The translations under genes and the position numbers were made by a program. DNA of 64,000 nt. It comes from Anaerolineae bacterium (GTDB lineage Bacteria; Chloroflexota; Anaerolineae; SpSt-600). The stretch lies in NCBI GenBank assembly GCA_025062375.1, contig JANXAG010000005.1, positions 16,373 to 80,372 of the forward strand, in the 5' to 3' direction. The notes under the pieces were generated by a model that was given only the letters and a program-made list of their open reading frames with translations, was not told the DNA's origin and made no database searches. Below are positions 9,510-17,318 of this stretch, piece after piece. Position 1 is the stretch's first letter. Every line of letters begins with the position of its first letter.

Positions 9510-10508
9510 TCAAATCAAAGCCAGAGCTATCCCCAGCATGGCCATTAAAACGGCTATGAGCCAGAAACGCTGGGTTATGTGAGTTTCGGACCATCCCAGA
9601 AGCTCAAAGTGGTGATGGAGGGGGGCCATTTTGAAAACTCTTCGGCCCTGGCCATACCGGGATTTTGTGTACTTGAAATAGGCCACCTGGATTATGTCTG
9701 AAAGGACTTCAGCCACGAAAATAAAACCTATTATCGGCAGAAGGAGCCACTGGCCAGTCATCAGAGCCACCACTGCCAGAGTTGCGCCTATAGACAAGGA
9801 ACCGGTATCTCCCATGAAAAGTTCAGCGGGGTATGAGTTATACCACAGGAAGGCCAGCAGAGCTCCCACGACCGTGAAGCAAAACCTTGTCAGATATATT
9901 TGTCCCTGGAGATAGGCTATAACTCCGTAAGCGGCGAAGGCCACAGCCGCCACGCTTCCCGCCAGCCCGTCAAGCCCATCTGTAAGGTTAACGGCGTTGG
10001 ATGTCCCCACTATGATGAACATGGCTATGGGTATATACCAGAGCCCGAGGTCTATCATCCTGGGCACTGTGGGGATGGCTACAACCCTGAGGCCGAGGCC
10101 ATAGTAGATCATGAGGGCTGTGAAAAAGGCCAATATTACCTGGCCCAGAAACTTGACCCTGGCCCTCAATCCTTCCCCCTTCCTCCGACCCTTTATCCCT
10201 TCCCAATCATCAATGGCACCCAATATTCCGTAGCCCACCATAACGCCCAGGGGCACCAGGATTGAACGCCCCAGGAGGGTCATGCCTAGAAGGCTGAAAA
10301 GGTTAAGCATTATGGTGATAAGAAGGACGGGGACAATAATCATTATCCCCCCCATGGTGGGGGTGCCCATTTTGCTCATGTGGGAGCTGGGGCCGTCCAC
10401 TTTTATCATTTTCCCCATCCCGTACTTCTTCAAAAGCTCAATCAGGGGCCTTCCCCAGATAAAGGCCAGAAGGAAAGAGACCGTTCCAAGAGCCAGAGCG
10501 TAGGACAT
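9510..10508 (-). CDS. mraY: Phospho-N-acetylmuramoyl-pentapeptide transferase
   Basis: MraY transfers phospho-MurNAc-pentapeptide to undecaprenyl phosphate, forming lipid I. The 332-residue protein has about ten membrane helices and the family signatures: SSHMSKMGTPTMGG (residues 41-54), the metal-binding DD pair (100-101) in GAIDDWEGI, NLTDGLDGLAGS, FMGDTGSLSIGA with the third catalytic Asp, and MAPLHHHFELLGWSE. All catalytic positions are intact. It sits 4 bp behind murF. Confidence 0.97.
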   Translation of the reverse strand: MSYALALGTVSFLLAFIWGRPLIELLKKYGMGKMIKVDGPSSHMSKMGTPTMGGIMIIVPVLLITIMLNLFSLLGMTLLGRSILVPLGVMVGYGILGAIDDWEGIKGRRKGEGLRARVKFLGQVILAFFTALMIYYGLGLRVVAIPTVPRMIDLGLWYIPIAMFIIVGTSNAVNLTDGLDGLAGSVAAVAFAAYGVIAYLQGQIYLTRFCFTVVGALLAFLWYNSYPAELFMGDTGSLSIGATLAVVALMTGQWLLLPIIGFIFVAEVLSDIIQVAYFKYTKSRYGQGRRVFKMAPLHHHFELLGWSETHITQRFWLIAVLMAMLGIALALI

Positions 10509-10512
10509 TTCG

Positions 10513-11937
10513 TCAATCCCTCGCCATGATAGCTTTTACAATTTCTTCCATCCTCATACCCCTTGAACCCTTGACCAACACTACATCGCCGGGTTCCAGG
10601 AGCTCCAGGAGCAAAGCCACTGCCTCCTCTCTGGAATCAAAACTGTGAACCTTTTCGGGAGGCATGCCACAGGCCAGAGCTTCCTGAGCTATCATCCTGG
10701 CCCTGGGCCCAACGGTGATTAAAATTGAGGCCACTTCTACGGCTTTCCTCCCCACCTTTCGGTGGCCTTCTTCCTCGTAAGAGCCCAGTTCCAGCATATC
10801 CCCGAGAACTGCGATGCGCCTCCCGGCAAGTTCCCCAAGGACACTCAAAGCCGCAAGGGTGGAGGGTGGACTGGCATTATAGGTATCATCCAGGATGGTA
10901 GAATCCCGAATTCCCCTTACCGCCATAAGCCTCACCTGCGCTGATGTATCCTTAAGGCCCGCCATTATTTCCCCCCAGGAGAGCCCTTCCACAAGTCCCA
11001 CAGCAGCTGCTGCCAGAGCAGTGTGAACACTGTGCCTTCCCAGCAGGGGAATGCGAGCGTGAAGGATTTCCTTTCCATAGCGGAAGCGGAAGCGAACCCC
11101 TGCCAGTCCCTCGCTCTGAATTTCATCGGCCCACAGATCAGCACGGGGGTCAAGGCCGTAGTAGAAAACCCTCGCTTTGGTCTTATCCTTCATAGCCCGG
11201 ACTCTTTCATCATCGTAGTTGAGGACAGCAACTCCATCGGGGGGGAGAGCTTCCACCAGTTCGGCTTTGGCCTGAGCTATCCTTTCTATTGTGCCCAGTC
11301 TTTCAAGGTGCACCGGTTCCACACAGGTTACAACTCCTACGGCCGGAAGGGCTATATCCGCCAGCAACGCTATATCCCCCAGAGCGTGCATTCCCATCTC
11401 CAAGACCGCTCTTTCATGTTCAGGGCCCAGGTGGAGGAGGGTCAAAGGTAAGCCGATTTCGTTATTGTAATTGCCGTAGCTCTTAAGGGTTCGGAAACGC
11501 CTGGAAAGGACCGAAGCTATGAGCTCTTTGGTGGTGGTCTTGCCGATGCTCCCTGTCACTCCCACAACTCTGATGACATTCCGACGCCGCCAGAAGGCGG
11601 CCGCTTCCTGAAGGGCTCTGAGGGTTTCAGAAACCAAAAGGCAAACAGGAAATTCCACTTTCCTTTCAAGCCACTGAACTGGCCTGGTTCTGAGGTCCAG
11701 AAGGCTGCAAGGGAATTCTGGTTCCCTTTCTACCAAAGCCGCAACCGCTCCCCGGTCAAAAGCTTCCTTGACGAAAAAGTGCCCATCGGTATTTTCTCCC
11801 TTGAGGGCGATGAAGAGGAAACCCTCTCGGGCCAAGCGGGAATCGATCACCACCCCAGAGAAACGGAAGGCGGGCACTGTTTCTTCCGGGGGCTTTTCTT
11901 TTGTCAAAGCTTCCACAAGCTCCCTTAGTCCAATCAT
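10513..11937 (-). CDS. murF: UDP-MurNAc-tripeptide--D-Ala-D-Ala ligase
   Basis: MurF adds D-Ala-D-Ala to the UDP-MurNAc tripeptide. The 474-residue protein shows FSGVVIDSRLAREGFLFIALKGENTDGH, the P-loop GSIGKTTTKE (129-138), SYGNYNNEIGLPLTLL and the VLEMGMHALGDI segment, which together distinguish MurF from MurE. LDDTYNASPPSTLAAL is the C-terminal MurF signature. It lies directly after ftsI (5 bp), where murE would normally come first; no murE is present in the window. Confidence 0.95.
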   Translation of the reverse strand: MIGLRELVEALTKEKPPEETVPAFRFSGVVIDSRLAREGFLFIALKGENTDGHFFVKEAFDRGAVAALVEREPEFPCSLLDLRTRPVQWLERKVEFPVCLLVSETLRALQEAAAFWRRRNVIRVVGVTGSIGKTTTKELIASVLSRRFRTLKSYGNYNNEIGLPLTLLHLGPEHERAVLEMGMHALGDIALLADIALPAVGVVTCVEPVHLERLGTIERIAQAKAELVEALPPDGVAVLNYDDERVRAMKDKTKARVFYYGLDPRADLWADEIQSEGLAGVRFRFRYGKEILHARIPLLGRHSVHTALAAAAVGLVEGLSWGEIMAGLKDTSAQVRLMAVRGIRDSTILDDTYNASPPSTLAALSVLGELAGRRIAVLGDMLELGSYEEEGHRKVGRKAVEVASILITVGPRARMIAQEALACGMPPEKVHSFDSREEAVALLLELLEPGDVVLVKGSRGMRMEEIVKAIMARD

Positions 11938-11942
11938 TCCTG

Positions 11943-13733
11943 CTACCTATTTACAAGCTCTTCCGGCTCATCGGGCGGAACCCCCAGGATCCTCATAGTT
12001 CGGTAAGCAAGCCTGGTGAAGGCCGGGGCAGCCACCATTATGCCGGTCTCCTTAACCGATGGTTTGTCAATCCTGACCAGAATGGCTACTTTGGGGTTCC
12101 GGGCCGGGACAAACCCTCCGAAGGAGCCGATAGAAGGCTGAGTTTTATCGTAACCGTAAGGGGTGGGAATTTCCGCAGTCCCACTTTTACCTGCAGCGGA
12201 ATAGCCCGGAACATCAGCGTAGTTTTTCCAGTACTTCACCACTCCCTCCATCATGCGAGCTAAGAGGGCCGCGCTTTCCGGTGATATAGCCCTTCGCACC
12301 ACATACTTCTCCACCGGGATCCGGTAGAGCTTCCCGCCACAAACCATCCCTGAAACCACTCTGGGTCGCATGAGGAGGCCCTCGTTAGCGATAGCTGCGA
12401 TGGCTGCTGCCATCTGAATGGGCGTAACAGACACCCCTTGTCCAAAGGAATTGGTCCCTAATTCTACATAGGTCCAGCCTGCCTCCCCGGGGAACTTAAC
12501 TATCGGGTTGCTCTCCCCTGGCAGGTCTATCCCGGTCCGCGTGTCAAAACCAAAACGGCGGAGGTAATTATAGTAAACTTGAGGGCCAAGGGCAAGGTTT
12601 ATTTTGACCGATATCACGTTTATGGATAGAGCCAGAGCCTTTGTAGCATCCACGTTTCCATAGCTGACTCCTCCGAAATTTTTGATGGTATGGCCGCCGA
12701 CGTTTATGAACCCCTCATCATAGAAGGGTGAATTTGGGTTTATGAGGCCAGAGTCAAGGGCAGCGGCGTAGGTTACCAGCTTAAAGACTGAACCCGGTTC
12801 ATACAGGGAGCTTATAGCCGGATTTACCAGAAAGCTCTCTGGCACTTCGGCCGGGGAATCGGGGTTGAAATCGGGGTAGCCAGCCATGGCCAGCACCTCT
12901 CCTGTAGCCACATCAAGAACGATTATTGATCCGCTTTGAGCCCCAGAGCTGAATATGGTCTCCCTCAGGATTTCCTCTGCTGCCTCCTGTATATCCCGAT
13001 CAAGGGTAAGGATGAGACTGCATCCATCGCTTGTGGAGGCCAGGGGCAGATGGACATCCCCTGCCAGCAAGGCCGAGGATGGCTTCTCCTGGCCCGAGAG
13101 GTAAGCGTTGTAAGAGGCTTCTAAGCCGAGCTTCACATCCCCCTCGGGTAGGTAAGTGCCCAGAACATGAGAAGCCAGCTTCCCTTCGGGGTGAAAGCGG
13201 GCAGGGAAAGCTTCAAAGCCAAGCCAGCCCGGAAGCTTATCACCTTCACCGAAAGCCTCTATCAGAGCCAATTCCAGTTCCCTCTTGCGGGCCCTATCAA
13301 GCCCCTGGGCCAGAAGACAGTAGTAGTTTAGCGTGACAGAGCCGTCCTCTTTGATTTTATACTTATCCAGGCATTCCCTCAACTTCTCCTCGCTCTGGTT
13401 CAGGATGTAAGCCAGTTTCCTGGCAATCATATCCCTCTCAGCCCCTTCAGCCCTTATGCGGTCCACGTAGGCCGCGAGCCGATAATGCAAGGTGTTTAGG
13501 ACCAGGGGGTAACCCTTGCGGTCAAAGATAAGCCCCCTGGTGATGGGCGAGGGCGGGTGTTCTTCCAGAGCATAAACGAGGTTTTCCACCTCCCTCTGGA
13601 TTTGTGAGGCGGGATTTATCATCAATTGAGCCAATTTGGACAGGGAGAGGATCGCGATAAAAGCCATAACTAAACCGCTGATTTTTATCCGCTGTTCTGG
13701 TTTAAATCCGGGGAGCAGTGACCTCTTAGCCAT
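11943..13733 (-). CDS. ftsI: Septal class B penicillin-binding protein (FtsI/PBP3)
   Basis: FtsI is the transpeptidase that cross-links septal peptidoglycan together with FtsW. From ATG 13733 the protein has 596 residues: a short basic tail, one membrane anchor (about 17-37), the PBP dimerisation region (PSPITRGLIFDRKG...LN), and a transpeptidase domain with SVFK (Ser315 nucleophile, Lys318), SIN (370-372) and KSGT (516-519). All three catalytic motifs are intact. No PASTA repeats are present. The frame is open to 13811, but that would overlap ftsL by 70 bp; ATG 13733 follows a GGAAG site and starts just after the ftsL stop. Confidence 0.94.
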   Translation of the reverse strand: MAKRSLLPGFKPEQRIKISGLVMAFIAILSLSKLAQLMINPASQIQREVENLVYALEEHPPSPITRGLIFDRKGYPLVLNTLHYRLAAYVDRIRAEGAERDMIARKLAYILNQSEEKLRECLDKYKIKEDGSVTLNYYCLLAQGLDRARKRELELALIEAFGEGDKLPGWLGFEAFPARFHPEGKLASHVLGTYLPEGDVKLGLEASYNAYLSGQEKPSSALLAGDVHLPLASTSDGCSLILTLDRDIQEAAEEILRETIFSSGAQSGSIIVLDVATGEVLAMAGYPDFNPDSPAEVPESFLVNPAISSLYEPGSVFKLVTYAAALDSGLINPNSPFYDEGFINVGGHTIKNFGGVSYGNVDATKALALSINVISVKINLALGPQVYYNYLRRFGFDTRTGIDLPGESNPIVKFPGEAGWTYVELGTNSFGQGVSVTPIQMAAAIAAIANEGLLMRPRVVSGMVCGGKLYRIPVEKYVVRRAISPESAALLARMMEGVVKYWKNYADVPGYSAAGKSGTAEIPTPYGYDKTQPSIGSFGGFVPARNPKVAILVRIDKPSVKETGIMVAAPAFTRLAYRTMRILGVPPDEPEELVNR

Positions 13734-13741
13734 TTTGCTTC

Positions 13742-14053
13742 CTAAGGCCCACGGACTAGCACTTCCCAATCCTTGGGACGGAAAAAGCCAGCAACGTCTG
13801 CCAGGAAGCACGCTTCAGTAACCTGCTCCAGGAGGGCGATGTTCTCCTTCTTAAGGAGAAAAACCTGTTTTTCCAGGGCCTGGACTTCGATCTGCAGAGC
13901 TTCCGTCTGAGCGCGAGCAGCAAAGCTCAACCAGGTCACCATCACCACCAGAGCTGAAATGAGCAGCAGAAAAAGGCCTGTCTTTTCAGCAATCCTGGCA
14001 ATACCTGTAATTTGAACCCTGGCCTCCGATAGAGAGAAAGCCTCGTTCCTCAT
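13742..14053 (-). CDS. ftsL: FtsL-like septum protein
   Basis: This 103-residue bitopic protein has a cytoplasmic tail of about 24 residues, one membrane helix (near 25-46, KTGLFLLLISALVVMVTWLSFA), then a heptad-patterned coiled coil (about 50-80: EALQIEVQALEKQVFLLKKENIALLEQV). This is the architecture of FtsL, which forms the FtsQLB complex and activates FtsWI. FtsL proteins are poorly conserved, so the call rests on size, topology and position between rsmH and ftsI. It directly abuts the rsmH stop. Confidence 0.8.
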   Translation of the reverse strand: MRNEAFSLSEARVQITGIARIAEKTGLFLLLISALVVMVTWLSFAARAQTEALQIEVQALEKQVFLLKKENIALLEQVTEACFLADVAGFFRPKDWEVLVRGP

Positions 14054-14968
14054 CTACGGCCTCCTTTCAGCTATCCGGAGTTTAGCACTGCGACTTCTGG
14101 GATTAGCTTTTACCTCTTCCGGAGAAGGCTTCACCGGTTTTGCGGTAATGACCTTCAGGGTTGCTCTGTGTCCGCAGACACACACAGGCATCTCAGGGGG
14201 GCATATGCAGTCCCTGGATTCCTGCCGGAAAAACTCTTTAACGATGCGATCCTCCAGGGAGTGGAAAGAAATCACCGCAAGCCGGCCTCCTGGTTTCAAG
14301 AGCTCTATAGTCTGAGGCAAAGCTTCCTTAAGGTTGTCCAACTCCTGGTTAACCGCTATCCGGATAGCCTGGAAAACCCGCGTGGCGGGATGAATTTTCC
14401 TCCCCGAACCCACCACCTGCTCCACCACTTTGGCCAGTTCCAGGGTTGAACGAATGGGCCTTGCCTGGACTATAGCCCTGGCAATACGACGAGCTCTGGG
14501 TTCTTCTCCGTATCTCCAGATTATATCTGCCAGCTCTTCTTCCGGAGTGCGGTTGACAATGTGGTAAGCCGAGAGCTTACTGCTCCGATCGTAGCGCATA
14601 TCTAAGGGGCCGTTGAGGTAAAAGGAAAAGCCTCTTTGGGGATCTTCCACCTGAAAGAAGGCAAAGCCAAGGTCAAAGAGAATTCCATCCACCTGGAAGA
14701 AACCCTCCCTCCTGGCTGTGATGGCCAGATCCCTGTAGTTGGCTTTGACCAGAGCTACCCTCCCTCTGAAACGGGCCAGCTTTTCTGAAGCCTTTTCCAG
14801 AGCTTTATCGTCCGCATCAATCCCCAAAAGGCAACCATCGGGAGAAGAGGCTTCCAGAATGGCTTCAGCGTGGCCTCCTTCTCCCACAGTAGCATCTATA
14901 TACAGGCCTCCCGGTTTTACAGCCAGCCCTTTTACCACCTCTTCCAGAAGCACTGGAATGTGTGACAT
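14054..14968 (-). CDS. rsmH: 16S rRNA (cytosine-1402-N4)-methyltransferase
   Basis: RsmH (MraW) methylates N4 of C1402 in the 16S rRNA P site using SAM. The 304-residue protein shows HIPVLLEEVV at the N-terminus, IDATVGEGGHAEAIL (SAM-binding loop), GILFDLGFAFFQVEDPQRGFSF, NQELDNLKEAL and LAVISFHSLEDRIVKEFF. The family segment normally reading DLGVSS(P/Y)QLD is changed here to DLGFAFFQVE, a small local divergence. It lies between mraZ and ftsL, abutting both. Confidence 0.95.
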   Translation of the reverse strand: MSHIPVLLEEVVKGLAVKPGGLYIDATVGEGGHAEAILEASSPDGCLLGIDADDKALEKASEKLARFRGRVALVKANYRDLAITARREGFFQVDGILFDLGFAFFQVEDPQRGFSFYLNGPLDMRYDRSSKLSAYHIVNRTPEEELADIIWRYGEEPRARRIARAIVQARPIRSTLELAKVVEQVVGSGRKIHPATRVFQAIRIAVNQELDNLKEALPQTIELLKPGGRLAVISFHSLEDRIVKEFFRQESRDCICPPEMPVCVCGHRATLKVITAKPVKPSPEEVKANPRSRSAKLRIAERRP

Positions 14969-15397
14969 CTAAATTCCCAGTTCCCTGAATTGCTCGGCGA
15001 AGGGGATTTCTTCCTTCCGGAAACGCTCTACCAGTTCGTTCCAGCGCTTTTCGCTCCAGATTTCAATTCTTTTTCCCTGCCCTATGATGACCACAACGTC
15101 ATTGAGGCCAGCGAATTCCCTCAGATGGGATGGGATCAGAATTCGGCCGAGCTTATCCATCTGGCATTCTTCTCCTGAAAGCAAAAGGCGGCTGAAAGCC
15201 CTGGCTGTGGGATTCGTAAGGGGTAGCTCCTCAACCTTCTGGACTATCTCATTCCAGATGGAAAGGGGGAACAGAAAGAGGCACCCGTCCAGCCCTCGGG
15301 TCAAGAACATGCCATCCTGCAGGAAAGGACGAAACTTAGCCGGTATTATGATCCTGCCTTTTTCATCAATGGAATGCCTTGATTCTCCTGAGAACAT
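14969..15397 (-). CDS. mraZ: Transcriptional regulator MraZ
   Basis: MraZ is the conserved first gene of dcw clusters: a SpoVT/AbrB-like ring-forming DNA-binding protein that represses its own operon. From ATG 15397 it has 142 residues with two AbrB-like halves. The first begins MFSGESRHSIDEKGRIIIPAKFR and the second contains LSGEECQMDKLGRILIPSHLR, both carrying the D.(K/L)GR..(I)P signature that makes the DNA-contacting loop. The frame extends to ATG 15427, but that codon lies inside the predicted MraZ operator, and family members begin with MF.GE, so 15397 is preferred; its ribosome site (AGGG, 5 nt away) is weak. Confidence 0.93.
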   Translation of the reverse strand: MFSGESRHSIDEKGRIIIPAKFRPFLQDGMFLTRGLDGCLFLFPLSIWNEIVQKVEELPLTNPTARAFSRLLLSGEECQMDKLGRILIPSHLREFAGLNDVVVIIGQGKRIEIWSEKRWNELVERFRKEEIPFAEQFRELGI

Positions 15398-15413
15398 TTG
15401 CCCTGGGAATCCA

Positions 15414-15439
15414 CCACTATCATCCACTAATTACCACTA
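15414..15439 (-). promoter_or_regulatory. Putative MraZ operator: three TAGTGG repeats at 10-bp spacing
   Basis: Read on the minus strand, TAGTGG occurs three times without mismatch (plus-strand positions 15414-15419, 15424-15429 and 15434-15439), with starts exactly 10 bp apart and A/T-rich spacers. MraZ proteins of E. coli and mollicutes bind closely similar GTGG-type direct repeats with the same spacing in front of mraZ. The array lies 17 bp upstream of the mraZ start and just downstream of a possible -10 (TAAAAT, 15438-15443), a position suited to repression. Confidence 0.85.
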
Positions 15440-15551
15440 TTTTACTACAACCCTCTAAAAAACGCCAGCCACTGGGGGTAGATTTTTGTCAAATTTTAAG
15501 GTAACAGACCACCTGGCCCTCTTGCGGACACCAGCTTTTACACGCTCTGAA

Positions 15552-15580
15552 TTGCTAAATTGAGAATGAAGTTGTAAAAT
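15552..15580 (+). promoter_or_regulatory. Sigma-70-type promoter for the protease operon
   Basis: TTGCTA at 15552-15557 and TAAAAT at 15575-15580 are separated by 17 bp. Transcription would start near 15587, at or inside the GGGAGG ribosome site (15587-15592) of the gene starting at 15601, giving a very short leader. The 173-bp region 15428-15600 otherwise holds only the divergent mraZ control sequences. Confidence 0.7.
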
Positions 15581-15600
15581 TAACCCGGGAGGTAAAAGCC

Positions 15601-16236
15601 ATGGTCGACATAGTGGGATTGCTCTTCTTCGTTGTGTTGGGCATCACAGTGCACGAGTTTGCTCATGCCTGGGCCGCCGACAAGCTCGGCGATCCCACGG
15701 CTCGCTATCTGGGGAGGCTTACCCTTAACCCATTGGCTCATCTAGATCCACTGGGGACCTTAATGTTCTTGGTCTCCATCGTTTACGGTTTTGGTATCGG
15801 TTGGGGGAAGCCAGTCCCTGTGAACCCACGCAACATCCGAAAGTTACCTGTGGTCACAGGGATGGGTCTGATTGCCTTTGCAGGCCCCCTCTCCAACCTC
15901 CTCCTGGCCTCTATCCTGGCTCTAATCCTGCACCTGCCCGTGCCCTTCAATCTTTCCCCTTTCCTTATGGCGGGGGTTTTCGCTAACGTCGGCCTGGCTC
16001 TTTTTAACCTTCTGCCCCTGCCTCCTCTCGATGGGTTTGATGTCGTTATGGGGGTTGTCGGATCCTTCAGGGGACGCACTGCTTATAACCTCCTCCGCCG
16101 GCTTGCCCGCCTGGAAGTCCATGGCTCTATACTCCTTTTTGCCCTTCTGGCCATCGATTACCTCTTCCCCGTAAACATTTTGGGAAGCATCCTGGGCCCA
16201 CCCTTCCGCTTCATCACCTCACTGCTCCTGAGGTGA
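15601..16236 (+). CDS. Site-2 protease family (M50) zinc metalloprotease
   Basis: This is a 211-residue membrane protein of the minimal S2P/M50 type, intramembrane proteases that cut within or near membrane helices. The active-site HEFAH is at residues 18-22 in the first helix. Further family marks are the NPLAHLDPLGT stretch (43-53) and the third zinc ligand Asp144 in NLLPLPPLDGFDVV (137-150). About five or six membrane helices are predicted and no PDZ or CBS domain is present, as in the Rv/YwhC-like short subgroup. It begins a four-gene operon with an HD-domain protein, an archaemetzincin and an amidohydrolase. The substrate is unknown. Confidence 0.92.
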   Translation: MVDIVGLLFFVVLGITVHEFAHAWAADKLGDPTARYLGRLTLNPLAHLDPLGTLMFLVSIVYGFGIGWGKPVPVNPRNIRKLPVVTGMGLIAFAGPLSNLLLASILALILHLPVPFNLSPFLMAGVFANVGLALFNLLPLPPLDGFDVVMGVVGSFRGRTAYNLLRRLARLEVHGSILLFALLAIDYLFPVNILGSILGPPFRFITSLLLR

Positions 16237-16246
16237 GGTTATCCTC

Positions 16247-16783
16247 ATGGTCAGGATCATCAGGCAGGCTTTATACCGGACCTGGCAGTTCTTCCAGGCT
16301 CTTTCAGCCTATTTAGGCGAAGAGGACCTGAAGGTCTTGAGGGAAAATCTGACCCTTGAGGAGCTGGCGGCCTTTACCCGCATGCCTCAGGCCGATCAGC
16401 GCCACAGCCTTGATGTTTATTACACCCTCGTGCGTAGGGGAAAAACCCACCCCGATCTTCTAAAAGCAGCCCTCCTTCACGATATCGGCAAGGGCGAAGG
16501 GGAAATTCGCCTCTGGCACAGAGTGACCATAGTGCTGGTCAGAGCTTTCTTCCCCAGAGCTCTCAAATGGCTTGCCGTCCCCGATGGGTGGCGTCGCCCC
16601 TTTTACATCCATTACTATCACCCTATCCTGGGAGCCAAGATAGCCCAGAAGCTCGGCTGCAGCCCCCTCACAGTGGAATTGATCCTGAGGCATCAACCAG
16701 CCCTTGAGCTTCCGCCCTGGGACCCATCCCCTGAAGTCCAAGAGCTCCTCAGGTCCCTTCAAGAGGTGGATGGAACAAAATGA
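16247..16783 (+). CDS. HD-domain phosphohydrolase
   Basis: This 178-residue protein is mostly an HD domain: His53 (QRHSLDVYYTL), the His78-Asp79 doublet in AALLHDIGKGEG, His122/His125 in IHYYHPILGAKIA, and a final basic/His segment LILRHQ. These are the expected metal ligands of HD phosphohydrolases, which act on nucleotides or nucleic acid ends. It is 10 bp behind the protease gene and overlaps the archaemetzincin by ATGA. The substrate cannot be told from sequence. Confidence 0.85.
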   Translation: MVRIIRQALYRTWQFFQALSAYLGEEDLKVLRENLTLEELAAFTRMPQADQRHSLDVYYTLVRRGKTHPDLLKAALLHDIGKGEGEIRLWHRVTIVLVRAFFPRALKWLAVPDGWRRPFYIHYYHPILGAKIAQKLGCSPLTVELILRHQPALELPPWDPSPEVQELLRSLQEVDGTK

Positions 16784-17307
16784 CGATAGCCCTTGTCCCC
16801 TTCGGCCAGGTGGAGCTAAAGGTTCTGGAACACCTGAAAGAGGCTTTGAAGAAAACTTTCGGGAAGGAGTGCGAAATTTTACCCTCAATTCCCACTCCAG
16901 CCGAGGCTTTCAATCCTTCCCGCCGCCAGTACTTTTCCGATTTCTTTCTGGAATACTTGAGCAAACTTGAGGTCAAGAAGGCGATAAAGGTGCTGGGGAT
17001 TACAGAGGTTGACCTCTATACAAGAGGCCTCAATTTTGTCTTCGGGCAAGCTAGGCTTGGAGGCAGGGAAGCAGTTATATCCCTGGCAAGGCTGCGCCAG
17101 AGCTTTTACGGCTTACCGGAGGACGAACAGCTCCTGCTGGAGCGAGCCCTCAAGGAAGCTGTTCACGAATTAGGCCACACCTGGGGACTCACTCACTGCC
17201 CAGATCCCCTATGCGTGATGCATTTTTCCAATTCCCTTCGGGATACAGACGTAAAGAAGGCAGAGTTTTGCCCCCGCTGCCTTTTAATCCTTAAAGCTCG
17301 CCTTTGA
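16780..17307 (+). CDS. Archaemetzincin (peptidase family M54)
   Basis: This is a 175-residue zinc peptidase with the full archaemetzincin signature. HELGHTWGLTH (residues 129-139) supplies the three catalytic His and Glu130. It is followed by Cys140, Cys145, Met147 in CVMHFSNSL, then Cys164-x2-Cys167, which form the second structural zinc site. N-terminal residues 1-60 form the short family domain. Archaemetzincins are common in archaea and vertebrates but sparse in bacteria. The start overlaps the HD gene stop (ATGA). Physiological substrates are not known for microbial members. Motifs are intact, so it is probably active. Confidence 0.95.
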   Translation: MTIALVPFGQVELKVLEHLKEALKKTFGKECEILPSIPTPAEAFNPSRRQYFSDFFLEYLSKLEVKKAIKVLGITEVDLYTRGLNFVFGQARLGGREAVISLARLRQSFYGLPEDEQLLLERALKEAVHELGHTWGLTHCPDPLCVMHFSNSLRDTDVKKAEFCPRCLLILKARL

Positions 17308-17318
17308 GGAGAGGCCAT

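Noticed and set aside
15487..15492. TTGACA on the minus strand as a -35 for mraZ
   Set aside because: No -10 occurs at 15-19 bp; the next TAAAAT is over 40 bp away.
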